64,000 nt of DNA from Tenuifilum sp040752515 (lineage in GTDB: Bacteria > Bacteroidota > Bacteroidia > Bacteroidales > Tenuifilaceae): assembly GCA_040752515.1 (NCBI GenBank), contig JBFMGQ010000011.1, positions 34,814 through 98,813 on the forward strand. The letters are read 5' to 3'. The stretch's first letter is position 1, and the number at the start of each line of letters is the position of its first letter. Below, piece after piece: positions 32,884-41,836 of this stretch. Under the pieces are notes generated by a model. The model did not search any database. It was not told the DNA's origin and saw nothing but the letters and a program-made list of their open reading frames with translations. Position numbers and translations under genes: made by a program.

Positions 32884-33687
32884 CTAATAACAAATCTTTT
32901 TTAATGCTATCTCAACAATTTGCTTTGCTTTTAAAGCTAAGTTTGATGTGAACATCATTTCCTTCTGATTTATATAGTAATCGATGTTTTGGTTTACAAT
33001 TTCCTTAAACATTTCGGGTTGGGAATAGCAGTCTTTAATGTCGAAAGTTCTATTGAGTTCATCGGTAATAAGTTCAATTTTTAGCAAACCGGTTTCGTTC
33101 TGCCCTTTTATTAGGTAAGTGATTACTGAGTTATCATTAAAGTCAATTATCAATTTTAAGGTTTTAAATGGTTGGCTGTATAGTGGAAGCCAGTAAACCC
33201 GAACCTTGCGGAACTCCGCCTTAACCGCTGATAGTAAGTAGGCTAAATCCGAAGTAATTTGCAGTAATGCATTTTCGGTGTTTAATTCCTTGCCCGATTC
33301 TCGGTAACAATCCATTATAATTGGGGCACTTGTGTTTGGAAGGTTAAAGTTGGTGTTAGGTAAAAAGCCCAAATCAACACCTATCTCATGGGCAATGGTA
33401 ATTAGTTCCTGAATTTGTTCGCTGCTGTAATTTATAAGGTTTGGGGTTAAAACATTAATACCTGCGCGTAATGCATTTGCAGTAATTGTGTATGATGCCT
33501 TACTGTTTGTGTCAACAACCAGTAGCTCGGAATGCTTAAAAACACCAATAGTTTGTGGGTTGATTTCGCAAATACCTTGTAAAATATCGTCTGGCAATTG
33601 GTAGTTGGCTTCGATGGTATGGTTGAAAAAATTATTTCCTGAATACTGGCTAAGCTTGTTGCTTTCGGTTACAAGGCAGGTTATCAT
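32884..33687 (-). CDS. Unrecognised protein, weakly Gfo/Idh/MocA oxidoreductase-like
   Basis: From ATG 33687 the protein has 267 residues, soluble, no signal peptide. The segment ELLVVDTNSKASYTITANAL and the following RAGINVLTPNLINYSSEQIQ resemble the part of Gfo/Idh/MocA oxidoreductases after the nucleotide fold, where a glycan-active dehydrogenase handles substrate. The N-terminal glycine-rich NAD motif and the central EKP lysine motif are missing. It could be a degenerate, non-catalytic member or an unrelated fold. It lies 50 bases upstream of the sugar transferase on the same strand and may be cotranscribed. A TTG extension to 33711 is possible. Confidence 0.5.
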   Translation of the reverse strand: MITCLVTESNKLSQYSGNNFFNHTIEANYQLPDDILQGICEINPQTIGVFKHSELLVVDTNSKASYTITANALRAGINVLTPNLINYSSEQIQELITIAHEIGVDLGFLPNTNFNLPNTSAPIIMDCYRESGKELNTENALLQITSDLAYLLSAVKAEFRKVRVYWLPLYSQPFKTLKLIIDFNDNSVITYLIKGQNETGLLKIELITDELNRTFDIKDCYSQPEMFKEIVNQNIDYYINQKEMMFTSNLALKAKQIVEIALKKICY

Positions 33688-33844
33688 AGTCAAAAGGCAA
33701 ATGTTTCGCAATTATACAACGTTCTGCAGTCAATTTTACTGCTAAACCTCAAAATTTATTAACCTTTTAGTAACAGTTTGCCGGAGTTAACCCCAATTAA
33801 ATATAGTTTCGGTGAATGTTGCTTCTCCGATAATTATTTTGGTT

Positions 33845-33852
33845 TAAATTTG
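33845..33852 (+). promoter_or_regulatory. -7 promoter element for pcm
   Basis: TAAATTTG matches TAnnTTTG and lies 11 bases before the pcm ATG; no good -33 partner at 19-20 bases. The leader would be very short. Confidence 0.4.
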
Positions 33853-33863
33853 CTTGCCATTAA

Positions 33864-34544
33864 ATGATTTCAGTAACATCAATTATCGATAATATGCTTC
33901 AGGACGATAGTATTCGGCATAAAGGCTTACGGCGAAAGTTGGTTGAGGAGGTTGCTGCTAAGGGCATCACCGATAGCCGGGTGCTCGATGCGATGCTTAA
34001 GGTGCCTCGACATTTCTTCATGGATAGTGGTTTTTTAAATTTTGCCTATAAGGACCAGGCCTTCCCAATTGGCTCGGGACAAACCATTTCACAGCCTTTT
34101 ACTGTAGCTTTTCAAACCCAACTATTACAGGTAACTCCTATGCAAAAGGTTTTAGAGGTTGGAACGGGTTCAGGCTATCAGGCTGCCATTCTCATGGAAA
34201 TGGGTGCAAGGCTTTATACCATTGAACGCCACCGGGATCTTTTTCTATCGGCAAAGGCATTGCTCGAGGAAATGGGTTATCGTCCAAGTTGCCATTATGG
34301 CGATGGCTATCAGGGTTTACCTGCTTTTAGCCCGTTCGACCGAATAATTGTAACCGCTGGTGCTACCGAAGTTCCACCAGCCCTTGTTGAGCAACTCGCC
34401 CCAGGAGGGCGAATGGTTATCCCTGTAGGAAACGATTATGGTCAAACCATGATGCTTATTGAAAAACTAGATGATGGAACCATAAAAGAGTCGGCTCACG
34501 GAAACTTTATCTTTGTTCCATTGTTAAAAGGGAAAGCAAAATAG
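33864..34544 (+). CDS. pcm: Protein-L-isoaspartate O-methyltransferase
   Basis: The 226-residue protein has the PCMT features PRHFFMD, GSGQTISQPFTVAFQTQLL and the SAM-binding VLEVGTGSGYQAAIL, then ERHRDL and RIIVTAGATEVPPAL. It methylates isoaspartyl residues so that damaged proteins can be repaired. It probably forms an operon with the MBL-fold hydrolase 8 bases downstream. An internal ATG eleven codons in is an alternative start. Confidence 0.95.
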   Translation: MISVTSIIDNMLQDDSIRHKGLRRKLVEEVAAKGITDSRVLDAMLKVPRHFFMDSGFLNFAYKDQAFPIGSGQTISQPFTVAFQTQLLQVTPMQKVLEVGTGSGYQAAILMEMGARLYTIERHRDLFLSAKALLEEMGYRPSCHYGDGYQGLPAFSPFDRIIVTAGATEVPPALVEQLAPGGRMVIPVGNDYGQTMMLIEKLDDGTIKESAHGNFIFVPLLKGKAK

Positions 34545-34552
34545 TACTCCAA

Positions 34553-35188
34553 ATGATTGCTGTTAAACAATTTGTTTTTAACCCATTTCAAGAAAACACC
34601 TATGTTCTTTACCAGCCACAAGGCGAAGCCATCGTGGTTGATGCGGGTTGTTCAAATGATAGTGAGATGCAAGAGCTCATAGACTTTATTCAGAGCGAAA
34701 ATCTTACAGTAAATTGCTTGGTGAATACCCACTGCCATATCGACCATATTTTGGGCATAGCTGCCCTTAAAGATCGTTTTGGAGTGAAGGCTTTTGCCCA
34801 TATTGACGATTTTACATTGCTGCAAATGGCTCCAAGTCATGCCATGATGTTTGGATTGTATCTCGACACCGTTCCAAGTATTGATGAAACCATAAACCAC
34901 AACGACATAATCGAACTGAATGGTAGCCAACTGAAAGTAATACATACCCCGGGACACTCCAAAGGAGGAATATGCCTATATGCCGAAAACGAAAAGTTTG
35001 TGATTACCGGCGACACCCTTTTCAACCTATCCATTGGCCGAACCGATTTACCCGGTGGAAATTACGAAACTCTCATTGACAGCATTAACCAGAGATTGAT
35101 GGTATTACCCGATGATGTTACGGTCTACCCCGGTCATGGAAACAGCACAACTATCGGCTTTGAAAGGAAGTCGAACCCTTTTTTATAG
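34553..35188 (+). CDS. MBL-fold metallo-hydrolase (glyoxalase II-like)
   Basis: The 211-residue protein has the metal motif THCHIDH (His60, His62, Asp64, His65), HTPGHSKGG, ITGDTLF and the late VYPGHG histidine, giving a complete two-metal site. The size and motifs match the glyoxalase II-like hydrolases of the metallo-beta-lactamase fold; the thioester substrate is not predictable. It is downstream of pcm. Confidence 0.9.
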   Translation: MIAVKQFVFNPFQENTYVLYQPQGEAIVVDAGCSNDSEMQELIDFIQSENLTVNCLVNTHCHIDHILGIAALKDRFGVKAFAHIDDFTLLQMAPSHAMMFGLYLDTVPSIDETINHNDIIELNGSQLKVIHTPGHSKGGICLYAENEKFVITGDTLFNLSIGRTDLPGGNYETLIDSINQRLMVLPDDVTVYPGHGNSTTIGFERKSNPFL

Positions 35189-35251
35189 TTTTGTTGTTAT
35201 AAAACATTCGTAAAAATCTTTTGTTTAGTTATAAATTTTAAGTCAAATTGA

Positions 35252-35259
35252 TAATTTTG
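35252..35259 (+). promoter_or_regulatory. -7 promoter element for gcvP
   Basis: TAATTTTG matches TAnnTTTG, 28 bases before the ATG. No clear -33 element. The 99-base gap is too short for a glycine riboswitch and none is seen. Confidence 0.5.
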
Positions 35260-35287
35260 CTGATAATCTTTAAACAAAAATCGTAAT

Positions 35288-38155
35288 ATGTACACTGATA
35301 AATTTATATCACGCCATAATGGTCCACGCGACCAAGAGGTTTCTGAAATGCTCAAGGTAATTGGGGTTTCATCGCTTGATGAGCTAATTAACCAAACAGT
35401 ACCCTCCAACATTAGGCTAAAGAAGCCACTAAACCTCCCTGCGCCCATATCGGAGCATGAGTTCCTGACCCACATGCGTAAGGTTGCAGCCAAGAATAAG
35501 CTCTACAAGAGCTTTATTGGAATGGGTTACTACGGCACAATTACCCCATCGGTAATTCTACGAAATATTTTTGAGAACCCGAGCTGGTACACTTCGTACA
35601 CTCCATATCAGGCTGAGATCAGCCAAGGTCGCTTGGAGGCTCTGCTCAATTTCCAAACCATGGTGATTGAGCTAACTGGCATGCAAATTGCCAACGCATC
35701 GCTGCTCGATGAGGCTACCGCTGCTGCTGAGGCAATGTTTATGATGTATAACCTTCGCTCGCGCGAGGCTGTTAAGGCAGGGAAAAATGTACTTTTTGTT
35801 GATCAGGATATTTTCCCTCAAACGCTCGATGTAATCAAAACCCGTTCAAATCCTCAAGGAATTGAAGTCGTAACAGGGTGTTACAGCGAGTATAATTTTA
35901 GTGGACGGGAGTTTGGTGTTATTGTTCAATACCCAACAGCAAAAGGGAACATTCGTGACTATGCTGGTTTTGCTGCAAAAGCACATGAGGCTGGGGCATT
36001 GGTTACAGCCGTTGCCGATATTTTGAGTTTGGCCTTAATTACCCCTCCGGGCGAATGGGGTGCCGATATTGCTTGTGGGTCAACACAACGCTTTGGTATT
36101 CCTATGGGCTTTGGTGGCCCCCATGCTGCTTACTTTGCTTGTAAGGATGAGTTCAAACGCAGTATGCCCGGTCGAATCATTGGCGTTTCAATCGATAGGC
36201 ATGGCAACAAGGCATTACGTATGGCACTTCAAACCCGTGAACAGCACATCAAACGTGAGCGTGCAACCTCAAATATTTGCACAGCTCAGGCTCTGCTTGC
36301 TACCATGGCTGGTATGTATGCTGTTTACCATGGCCCTGATGGAATTCGCCGAATTGCATCGTATGTTCATAGCTTAGCCGTTCAAGCTAACGCTGAGCTT
36401 GTGGCATTAGGCTATAAGCAAAACGTTAAAAATATTTTCGATACCCTTGAGGTTGAACTGCCATCGGGTATTACCATCGACGATATCCGCAAGCGTGCTT
36501 TAGCTCGCGAAATCAACTTGAACTATAAACAGAATGGCACTATTGGCATCAGCTTTGATGAAACCACATCGGTAAACGATGTTAACAATCTACTCTCCGT
36601 CTTTGCTGAGGCTGCAGGGAAAAAGTTCAACCCTATTTCGGAGGTGAAAGAAACCATAGCCATTCCCGAAAACCTCCGTCGTAAATCAGCTTACTTAACC
36701 GATAAGGTTTTCAATAGTTTCCATTCCGAAACCGAAATGATGCGCTACATCAAGAAACTTGAACGCCGCGATATTGCACTTAACCATAGTATGATATCGT
36801 TGGGTAGCTGCACCATGAAGTTAAACCCTGCAACCACCATGTTACCTTTAAGCTGGCCAGAGTGGAACAGCTTACATCCGTTTGTTCCTACCGACCAAGC
36901 CGAGGGCTACATGCAAGTTATCCGTGAACTTGAGCAGTATCTGGCAGAGATTACTGGTTTCCATGCCGTATCGTTACAGCCCAATTCCGGAGCAGCTGGT
37001 GAATACACAGGTTTAATGGTAATTCGCCAGTATCACATCAATCGCGGTGAAGGGCATAGGAATGTTGTGCTAATTCCTTCGTCGGCTCATGGTACAAATC
37101 CAGCAAGTGCTGCTATGGCAGGCATGCAGGTGGTAGTTGTTGCTTGCGATGAAAAAGGAAATATCAATGTGGATGATCTGCGTGCTAAAGCTGAGCAGAA
37201 CAAGGAAAATCTTGCTGCTTTCATGGTTACCTATCCATCAACCCACGGAGTTTTTGAGAGCCGAATTAAGGAAATGATGGATATTGTTCACCAGAATGGG
37301 GGGATGGTTTACATGGATGGTGCAAACATGAATGCCCAGGTGGGCTTAACCAGCCCTGGTGAGATTGGCGCCGATGTTTGCCACCTCAACCTGCATAAAA
37401 CATTTGCTATCCCACATGGTGGTGGTGGCCCTGGAGTTGGCCCAATAGCTGTTGCTAAACATCTTGCTCCCTTCCTGCCCTCGCATCCCGTAGTTAAAAC
37501 CGGAGGCGAAAAGGCAATCACAGCAGTTGCTGCTGCACCATGGGGAAGCGCAAGCGTTATCGAAATATCTTACGCCTATATCTTAATGCTTGGTGCCGAA
37601 GGTTTAACACAGGCAACCAAAATGGCAATTCTGAATGCCAACTACTTGGCCGCAAGGTTAAAGGATCACTACAAAATTCTCTATACTGGTGAGACCGGTA
37701 GGGTTGCTCACGAGATGATCCTCGATTGCCACCACTTTAAAATGACATACGGTGTAGATACCAGCGATGTTGGCCGTAGAATGATGGATTACGGATACCA
37801 TGCTCCAACTGTTTCGTTCCCTGTTCATGAAAGTTTGATGGTTGAACCAACCGAGAGTGAGTCGAAACAGGAGCTCGATAGATTTGTTGATATGATGATT
37901 GCAATTAAGGGTGAACTTGAGGATATCAAGAACGGAAAAGCCGATAAAACCGATAACCTGATTGCTAATGCTCCCCATACTGCTCCCGAGGTTACTGCCG
38001 ATGAGTGGAAACATGCTTACTCCCGTCAGCAGGCTGCTTATCCCTTGCCATGGGTTATGCAGAACAAGTTCTGGCCTTACGTTAGCAAGATAGATGCCGG
38101 CTACGGTGACCGAAACCTGGTTTGTACCTGTGCACCTATTGAGGATTACATGTAA
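35288..38155 (+). CDS. gcvP: Glycine dehydrogenase (decarboxylating), single-chain P protein
   Basis: The 955-residue protein contains both halves of the P protein: the N-terminal half starts FISRHNGPRDQEVSEML and the C-terminal half carries the PLP lysine in HLNLHKTF (Lys704) followed by a glycine-rich loop. It decarboxylates glycine and passes the aminomethyl group to the lipoyl H protein. gcvT and gcvH are not in the window. It is monocistronic with a strong terminator at 38177-38210. Confidence 0.97.
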   Translation: MYTDKFISRHNGPRDQEVSEMLKVIGVSSLDELINQTVPSNIRLKKPLNLPAPISEHEFLTHMRKVAAKNKLYKSFIGMGYYGTITPSVILRNIFENPSWYTSYTPYQAEISQGRLEALLNFQTMVIELTGMQIANASLLDEATAAAEAMFMMYNLRSREAVKAGKNVLFVDQDIFPQTLDVIKTRSNPQGIEVVTGCYSEYNFSGREFGVIVQYPTAKGNIRDYAGFAAKAHEAGALVTAVADILSLALITPPGEWGADIACGSTQRFGIPMGFGGPHAAYFACKDEFKRSMPGRIIGVSIDRHGNKALRMALQTREQHIKRERATSNICTAQALLATMAGMYAVYHGPDGIRRIASYVHSLAVQANAELVALGYKQNVKNIFDTLEVELPSGITIDDIRKRALAREINLNYKQNGTIGISFDETTSVNDVNNLLSVFAEAAGKKFNPISEVKETIAIPENLRRKSAYLTDKVFNSFHSETEMMRYIKKLERRDIALNHSMISLGSCTMKLNPATTMLPLSWPEWNSLHPFVPTDQAEGYMQVIRELEQYLAEITGFHAVSLQPNSGAAGEYTGLMVIRQYHINRGEGHRNVVLIPSSAHGTNPASAAMAGMQVVVVACDEKGNINVDDLRAKAEQNKENLAAFMVTYPSTHGVFESRIKEMMDIVHQNGGMVYMDGANMNAQVGLTSPGEIGADVCHLNLHKTFAIPHGGGGPGVGPIAVAKHLAPFLPSHPVVKTGGEKAITAVAAAPWGSASVIEISYAYILMLGAEGLTQATKMAILNANYLAARLKDHYKILYTGETGRVAHEMILDCHHFKMTYGVDTSDVGRRMMDYGYHAPTVSFPVHESLMVEPTESESKQELDRFVDMMIAIKGELEDIKNGKADKTDNLIANAPHTAPEVTADEWKHAYSRQQAAYPLPWVMQNKFWPYVSKIDAGYGDRNLVCTCAPIEDYM

Positions 38156-38176
38156 ACGATAACCATTCTATACAAG

Positions 38177-38210
38177 AAGTGTCTTAGGTTTTCCTAAGGC
38201 ACTTTTTTTT
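38177..38210 (+). terminator. Terminator after gcvP
   Basis: A 12-pair stem (one G-T pair) between 38177-38188 and 38193-38204 with a TTTT loop, followed by eight T. Confidence 0.88.
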
Positions 38211-38288
38211 ACCCTTAGTGCGAGGTAAAAAAGTTACCAAGCATCATGACCGTTCTGGTTCGAATGTGTTTGTATGTTTCTTAACACA

Positions 38289-38319
38289 TTTAGCTTTTCC
38301 GAACAAACGATTAACTTTG
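38289..38319 (+). promoter_or_regulatory. Promoter for the arginine deiminase gene
   Basis: TTTA at 38289-38292 and TAACTTTG at 38312-38319 are 19 bases apart, one mismatch from consensus. A second -7-like box TAAATTTG lies at 38323-38330. Confidence 0.55.
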
Positions 38320-38343
38320 CAATAAATTTGATTTACAGCACTT

Positions 38344-39606
38344 ATGGAAAGGGTAGATGTTAATCTTAACTCAGAGATTGGTGAACTTGAGGGTGTTATT
38401 TTGCATACTCCGGGTGCCGAAGTGGAAAACATGACACCTGAAAATGCACAACGTGCATTATACAGCGATATTCTTAACCTTAACGTTGCCCGTAAGGAAT
38501 ATTCCCAGCTGAGTGGGGTACTTTCAAAGGTAGCCAAGACATACGAAGTTGTGGATTTGCTTGAAAGGGTACTCGTGGATTACGAGAATAAGGAATACCT
38601 GCTCGAGAAGATTTGCAGGCACGAGAATGCCATGTCGCTGTTCGATTACCTCATCGATATTGATGCGAAACAGCTTGCCATGATGCTAATTGAAGGGGTT
38701 CCCCTTGTGCGAAACACCCTAACCAACTTCCTGAGTAAGGAGAGGTTTGCGCTTCGACCGCTTTACAATTTCTATTTTACCCGTGATGCTTCAATTGCCA
38801 TTGGCGAGGATGTGCTAATTGCAAAAATGGCAAATGCCGTAAGGGATAGAGAAAGTATCATCATGGAGGCCATATTTTCCCGATCAGGTGTATTTAATAC
38901 CCAAACCATCAACCCTACCACTTTCAATAACCCCGGAGATGTTACCATTGAGGGTGGCGACGTGCTTGTTGTTCGCAACGATATCCTTTTGATTGGCAAT
39001 GGCATTAGGACTAATACCCATGGTATTGACTTTATTCTTACCCGGTTCCTTGCCCGCGACGACAAGAAGACTAGGCATATCCTGGTTCAGGAATTACCCT
39101 ACAAACCTGAGTCGTTCATTCACCTCGATATGGTTTTTACCATGCTCGATTACGATAAATGTATGGTGTATGAACCTATAATTCTCCAACCTAACCGTTA
39201 CCAAACCGTTCATATTACCATTGATAAAGGTAGAGTTAAAGAAATAAAAACCGTTGATAACCTGCTTGTAGCCTTAAAGAGCCTTGGCATCGATTTAAAA
39301 CCAATTATTTGTGGTGGCACAAAAGACCGCTGGATACAGGAACGTGAACAGTGGCACAGCGGGGCTAACTTTGTTGCCATTGGCCCAGGCAAGGTAATTG
39401 GGTACGGCCGTAATATCAATACCCTTGAGGAGATGAACAAGAACGGCTTTGAAATACTTAAAGCAAAGGATATTGTGGCTGGCAAGGTAGATATGAACTC
39501 CTACAAGAACTTTGTTGTGGCACTTGATGGAAGTGAACTGCCCCGTGGCGGAGGAGGCGCTCGATGTATGACTATGCCTTTTAAGCGAAAACCGGTCAGG
39601 TGGTAA
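38344..39606 (+). CDS. arcA: Arginine deiminase
   Basis: The 420-residue protein shows the full deiminase signature: ELEGVILHTPGAE at the N-terminus, FTRDASIAIG, IEGGDVL, HLDMVFTMLD and the catalytic Cys408 in RGGGGARCMTMP close to the C-terminus, as in characterised arginine deiminases. It converts arginine to citrulline and ammonia. No ornithine carbamoyltransferase or carbamate kinase gene is adjacent, so the complete ATP-yielding pathway cannot be inferred from this window. Confidence 0.9.
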   Translation: MERVDVNLNSEIGELEGVILHTPGAEVENMTPENAQRALYSDILNLNVARKEYSQLSGVLSKVAKTYEVVDLLERVLVDYENKEYLLEKICRHENAMSLFDYLIDIDAKQLAMMLIEGVPLVRNTLTNFLSKERFALRPLYNFYFTRDASIAIGEDVLIAKMANAVRDRESIIMEAIFSRSGVFNTQTINPTTFNNPGDVTIEGGDVLVVRNDILLIGNGIRTNTHGIDFILTRFLARDDKKTRHILVQELPYKPESFIHLDMVFTMLDYDKCMVYEPIILQPNRYQTVHITIDKGRVKEIKTVDNLLVALKSLGIDLKPIICGGTKDRWIQEREQWHSGANFVAIGPGKVIGYGRNINTLEEMNKNGFEILKAKDIVAGKVDMNSYKNFVVALDGSELPRGGGGARCMTMPFKRKPVRW

Positions 39607-39665
39607 ATGAACTTTCCGTGTGTTAATCTGTTTCTATACTAACTAAACAACAAATTTTGTAAGTT

Positions 39666-39854
39666 ATGGAAAAGAATGTAGGAAAAGTTGATAAGGTGAT
39701 CAGAATCCTGATCGCTTTGGTTATTGCTGGTGTAGGTATTTACTACCAGAGCTGGTGGGGATTATTGGCTATAGTTCCCCTTGCCACTGCTTTAACAGGA
39801 ACATGTGGCCTTTACTCCCTGTTCGGGATTAATACCTGCTCAACCAAGAAGTAA
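39666..39854 (+). CDS. DUF2892 family small membrane protein
   Basis: The 62-residue protein begins MEKNVGKVDKVIRILIALVI and has two hydrophobic segments around a WWGLLAIVPLATALTGTCGLYSLFG core, the typical DUF2892 (YgaP membrane part) sequence with two cysteines (GTCGLY, NTC). Function is unknown; members are sometimes linked to sulfur metabolism. It is followed by a shared terminator. Confidence 0.88.
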   Translation: MEKNVGKVDKVIRILIALVIAGVGIYYQSWWGLLAIVPLATALTGTCGLYSLFGINTCSTKK

Positions 39855-39855
39855 C

Positions 39856-39884
39856 AAAAAAACGGGGCTTAGCCCCGTTTTTTT
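39856..39884. terminator. Bidirectional terminator between the DUF2892 gene and sucC
   Basis: ACGGGGC (39862-39868) and GCCCCGT (39872-39878) form the stem; A-runs and T-runs flank both sides, so it can serve both convergent genes. Confidence 0.88.
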
Positions 39885-39885
39885 G

Positions 39886-41073
39886 TTAGTTTACCATTTG
39901 CTTTACCAGATTAGCCGCCTCCTGCAATGTAATGGCGCTGTATACCTTTAATCCGGATTCGTCAATCAATTTTTTACCCTCAAGGGCGTTGGTTCCCTGT
40001 AAACGAACAATAACCGGAACGGGTATATTCCCTATCTCCTTGTAAGCATCAACTACACCCTGAGCTACTCTGTCGCAACGCACAATACCCCCAAAAATAT
40101 TAATTAGTATGGCTTTAACGTTGGGGTCTTTCAGTATTATCCTGAAACCAGCGGCAACGGTTTTTGCATTTGCTCCGCCGCCTACATCAAGGAAGTTGGC
40201 CGGATCGCCTCCTGAGAGTTTAATAATATCCATGGTAGCCATGGCCAAGCCGGCACCATTTACCATACAGCCAACATTTCCATCGAGCTTAACAAAGTTG
40301 AGGTTATGCTCGCCTGCCTCAACCTCAGCTGGGTTCTCTTCGTAAATATCGCGGTATTCCGCTAAATCGGGATGGCGGTAAAGGGCATTATCATCAATAC
40401 TGCACTTGGCATCAGCAGCTAAAATATCGTCGTTCGATGTTTTCACAACAGGGTTAATCTCAAGTAATGAAAGGTCGTTCTTTGTATATGCCTCGTATAG
40501 CGACATTACAAACTTAACCATTTGCTGGTAAGCCTTACCCGATAAACCAAGATTAAAGGCAATTTTACGAGCCTGATAGGCTTGAAGTCCCATTGGATGA
40601 ATTTCTTCCTTGAAGATTAGTTCAGGGGTTTGTGCGGCAACAGCCTCAATGTCCATGCCGCCTTGGGGTGAGTATATTACCATATGCCGACCGGTTGCCC
40701 TGTTTAACAGAATACTCATGTAGTACTCCTTGATGGCCGAAGGGCCCGGTTGATAAATACCCTGCTCAATAAGCACTTTTCGTACAAGTTTCCCTTGGGG
40801 GCCAGTTTGATGGGTAACAAGGTTCATCCCAATTATATTCGATGCATAGGTAGCAACCTCATCAACCGATTTGGCAATTTTAACACCACCACCTTTGCCA
40901 CGGCCACCAGCGTGAATTTGAGCCTTAACGGCTATGGTGTCGGTTCCGGTGAGTTTCATTACCTCTTGGGCAGCCCTTACCGCTTCATCCTTAGTAAAGG
41001 CTACTAAACCTACTGGCACGGGAACTCCTGCTTGCCTTAGTATTTCTTTCGATTGATACTCATGTAGATTCAT
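39886..41073 (-). CDS. sucC: Succinate-CoA ligase (ADP-forming), beta subunit
   Basis: The 395-residue protein begins MNLHEYQSKEILRQAGVPVP and has the ATP-grasp domain with AQIHAGGRGKGGGVK, LEINPV and NGAGLAMATMD, then the CoA-ligase domain with FLDVGGGA and INIFGGIVRCD. It is the beta subunit of the TCA-cycle enzyme. sucD is not next to it on either side, so the alpha subunit is encoded elsewhere. Confidence 0.96.
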   Translation of the reverse strand: MNLHEYQSKEILRQAGVPVPVGLVAFTKDEAVRAAQEVMKLTGTDTIAVKAQIHAGGRGKGGGVKIAKSVDEVATYASNIIGMNLVTHQTGPQGKLVRKVLIEQGIYQPGPSAIKEYYMSILLNRATGRHMVIYSPQGGMDIEAVAAQTPELIFKEEIHPMGLQAYQARKIAFNLGLSGKAYQQMVKFVMSLYEAYTKNDLSLLEINPVVKTSNDDILAADAKCSIDDNALYRHPDLAEYRDIYEENPAEVEAGEHNLNFVKLDGNVGCMVNGAGLAMATMDIIKLSGGDPANFLDVGGGANAKTVAAGFRIILKDPNVKAILINIFGGIVRCDRVAQGVVDAYKEIGNIPVPVIVRLQGTNALEGKKLIDESGLKVYSAITLQEAANLVKQMVN

Positions 41074-41150
41074 AGAAAAATACCATTTGTATTAGTGCAT
41101 CTAAGTTACAAAAAAAAGGATTAACTAAATTTGTTAAATTTTTTGTTGAT

Positions 41151-41699
41151 ATGGTTAAAAATAGAAAGCTGTTAAACGAGGAGTTAGGTCGTAAATCGAT
41201 TGAAGAGTTTAAAAAGTCAGACAAACTGCCAATAGTTGTGATTCTGGATAATGTTCGGAGTCTTAACAACGTTGGTTCGGTTTTCAGGACATCAGATGCT
41301 TTTCTGGTTGAAAAAATATTCCTATGTGGTATAACGGGTACTCCACCGCACCCTGAGATACATCGATCAGCACTAGGGGCTGAGAAATCGGTTGAATGGG
41401 AATACTTTGAGAGTACAGTTAAAGCAGTGGAACATTTAAAGCAGCTGGGATACTTTATTGTGTCAATTGAACAGGTTGAAAAATCGGTTTTACTCAACCA
41501 TTTTATTCCAGTGTTCGGCAAAAAGTACGCTTTGGTATTTGGTAACGAGGTAAAAGGTGTTGATCAGGAAGTTGTCGATATGTCCCATATGTGTATTGAA
41601 ATACCGCAACTTGGAACAAAGCACTCATTCAATATCTCAGTCTCAGCAGGGATTGTGCTTTGGGATTTTTTCGTTAAAACCTTAGGTGATAGGCATTAA
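41151..41699 (+). CDS. TrmH/SpoU family RNA methyltransferase
   Basis: The 182-residue protein has the SpoU knot motifs: NVRSLNNVGSVFRTSDA (motif 1), LVFGNEVKGVDQEV (motif 2) and IPQLGTKHSFNISVSAG (motif 3). It should 2'-O-methylate a ribose in tRNA or rRNA. There is no N-terminal RNA-binding extension, so it is a minimal TrmL/TrmH-like form and the exact target is not predictable. It is divergent from sucC. Confidence 0.88.
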   Translation: MVKNRKLLNEELGRKSIEEFKKSDKLPIVVILDNVRSLNNVGSVFRTSDAFLVEKIFLCGITGTPPHPEIHRSALGAEKSVEWEYFESTVKAVEHLKQLGYFIVSIEQVEKSVLLNHFIPVFGKKYALVFGNEVKGVDQEVVDMSHMCIEIPQLGTKHSFNISVSAGIVLWDFFVKTLGDRH

Positions 41700-41786
41700 T
41701 CCGCTGTTTAAAAAGCCAAAGTACCATGAATAAACTTAAGTGTTACTTCAATGTAGGTATCTATACCTTACCTCTTAAACTTTAAT

Positions 41787-41820
41787 AAAAAAACGGGGTT
41801 GCTATGCAACCCCGTTTTGT
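41787..41820. terminator. Bidirectional terminator between the TrmH-family gene and the TPR lipoprotein gene
   Basis: AAAACGGGGTTGC (41790-41802) pairs perfectly with GCAACCCCGTTTT (41806-41818) around a three-base loop, with A- and T-runs outside. Confidence 0.88.
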
Positions 41821-41836
41821 ATTGTGACGGATTATG

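Noticed and set aside
39886..41073. sucC as a broken operon because sucD is absent
   Set aside because: Separation of sucC and sucD is not rare in this phylum, and sucC itself is intact.
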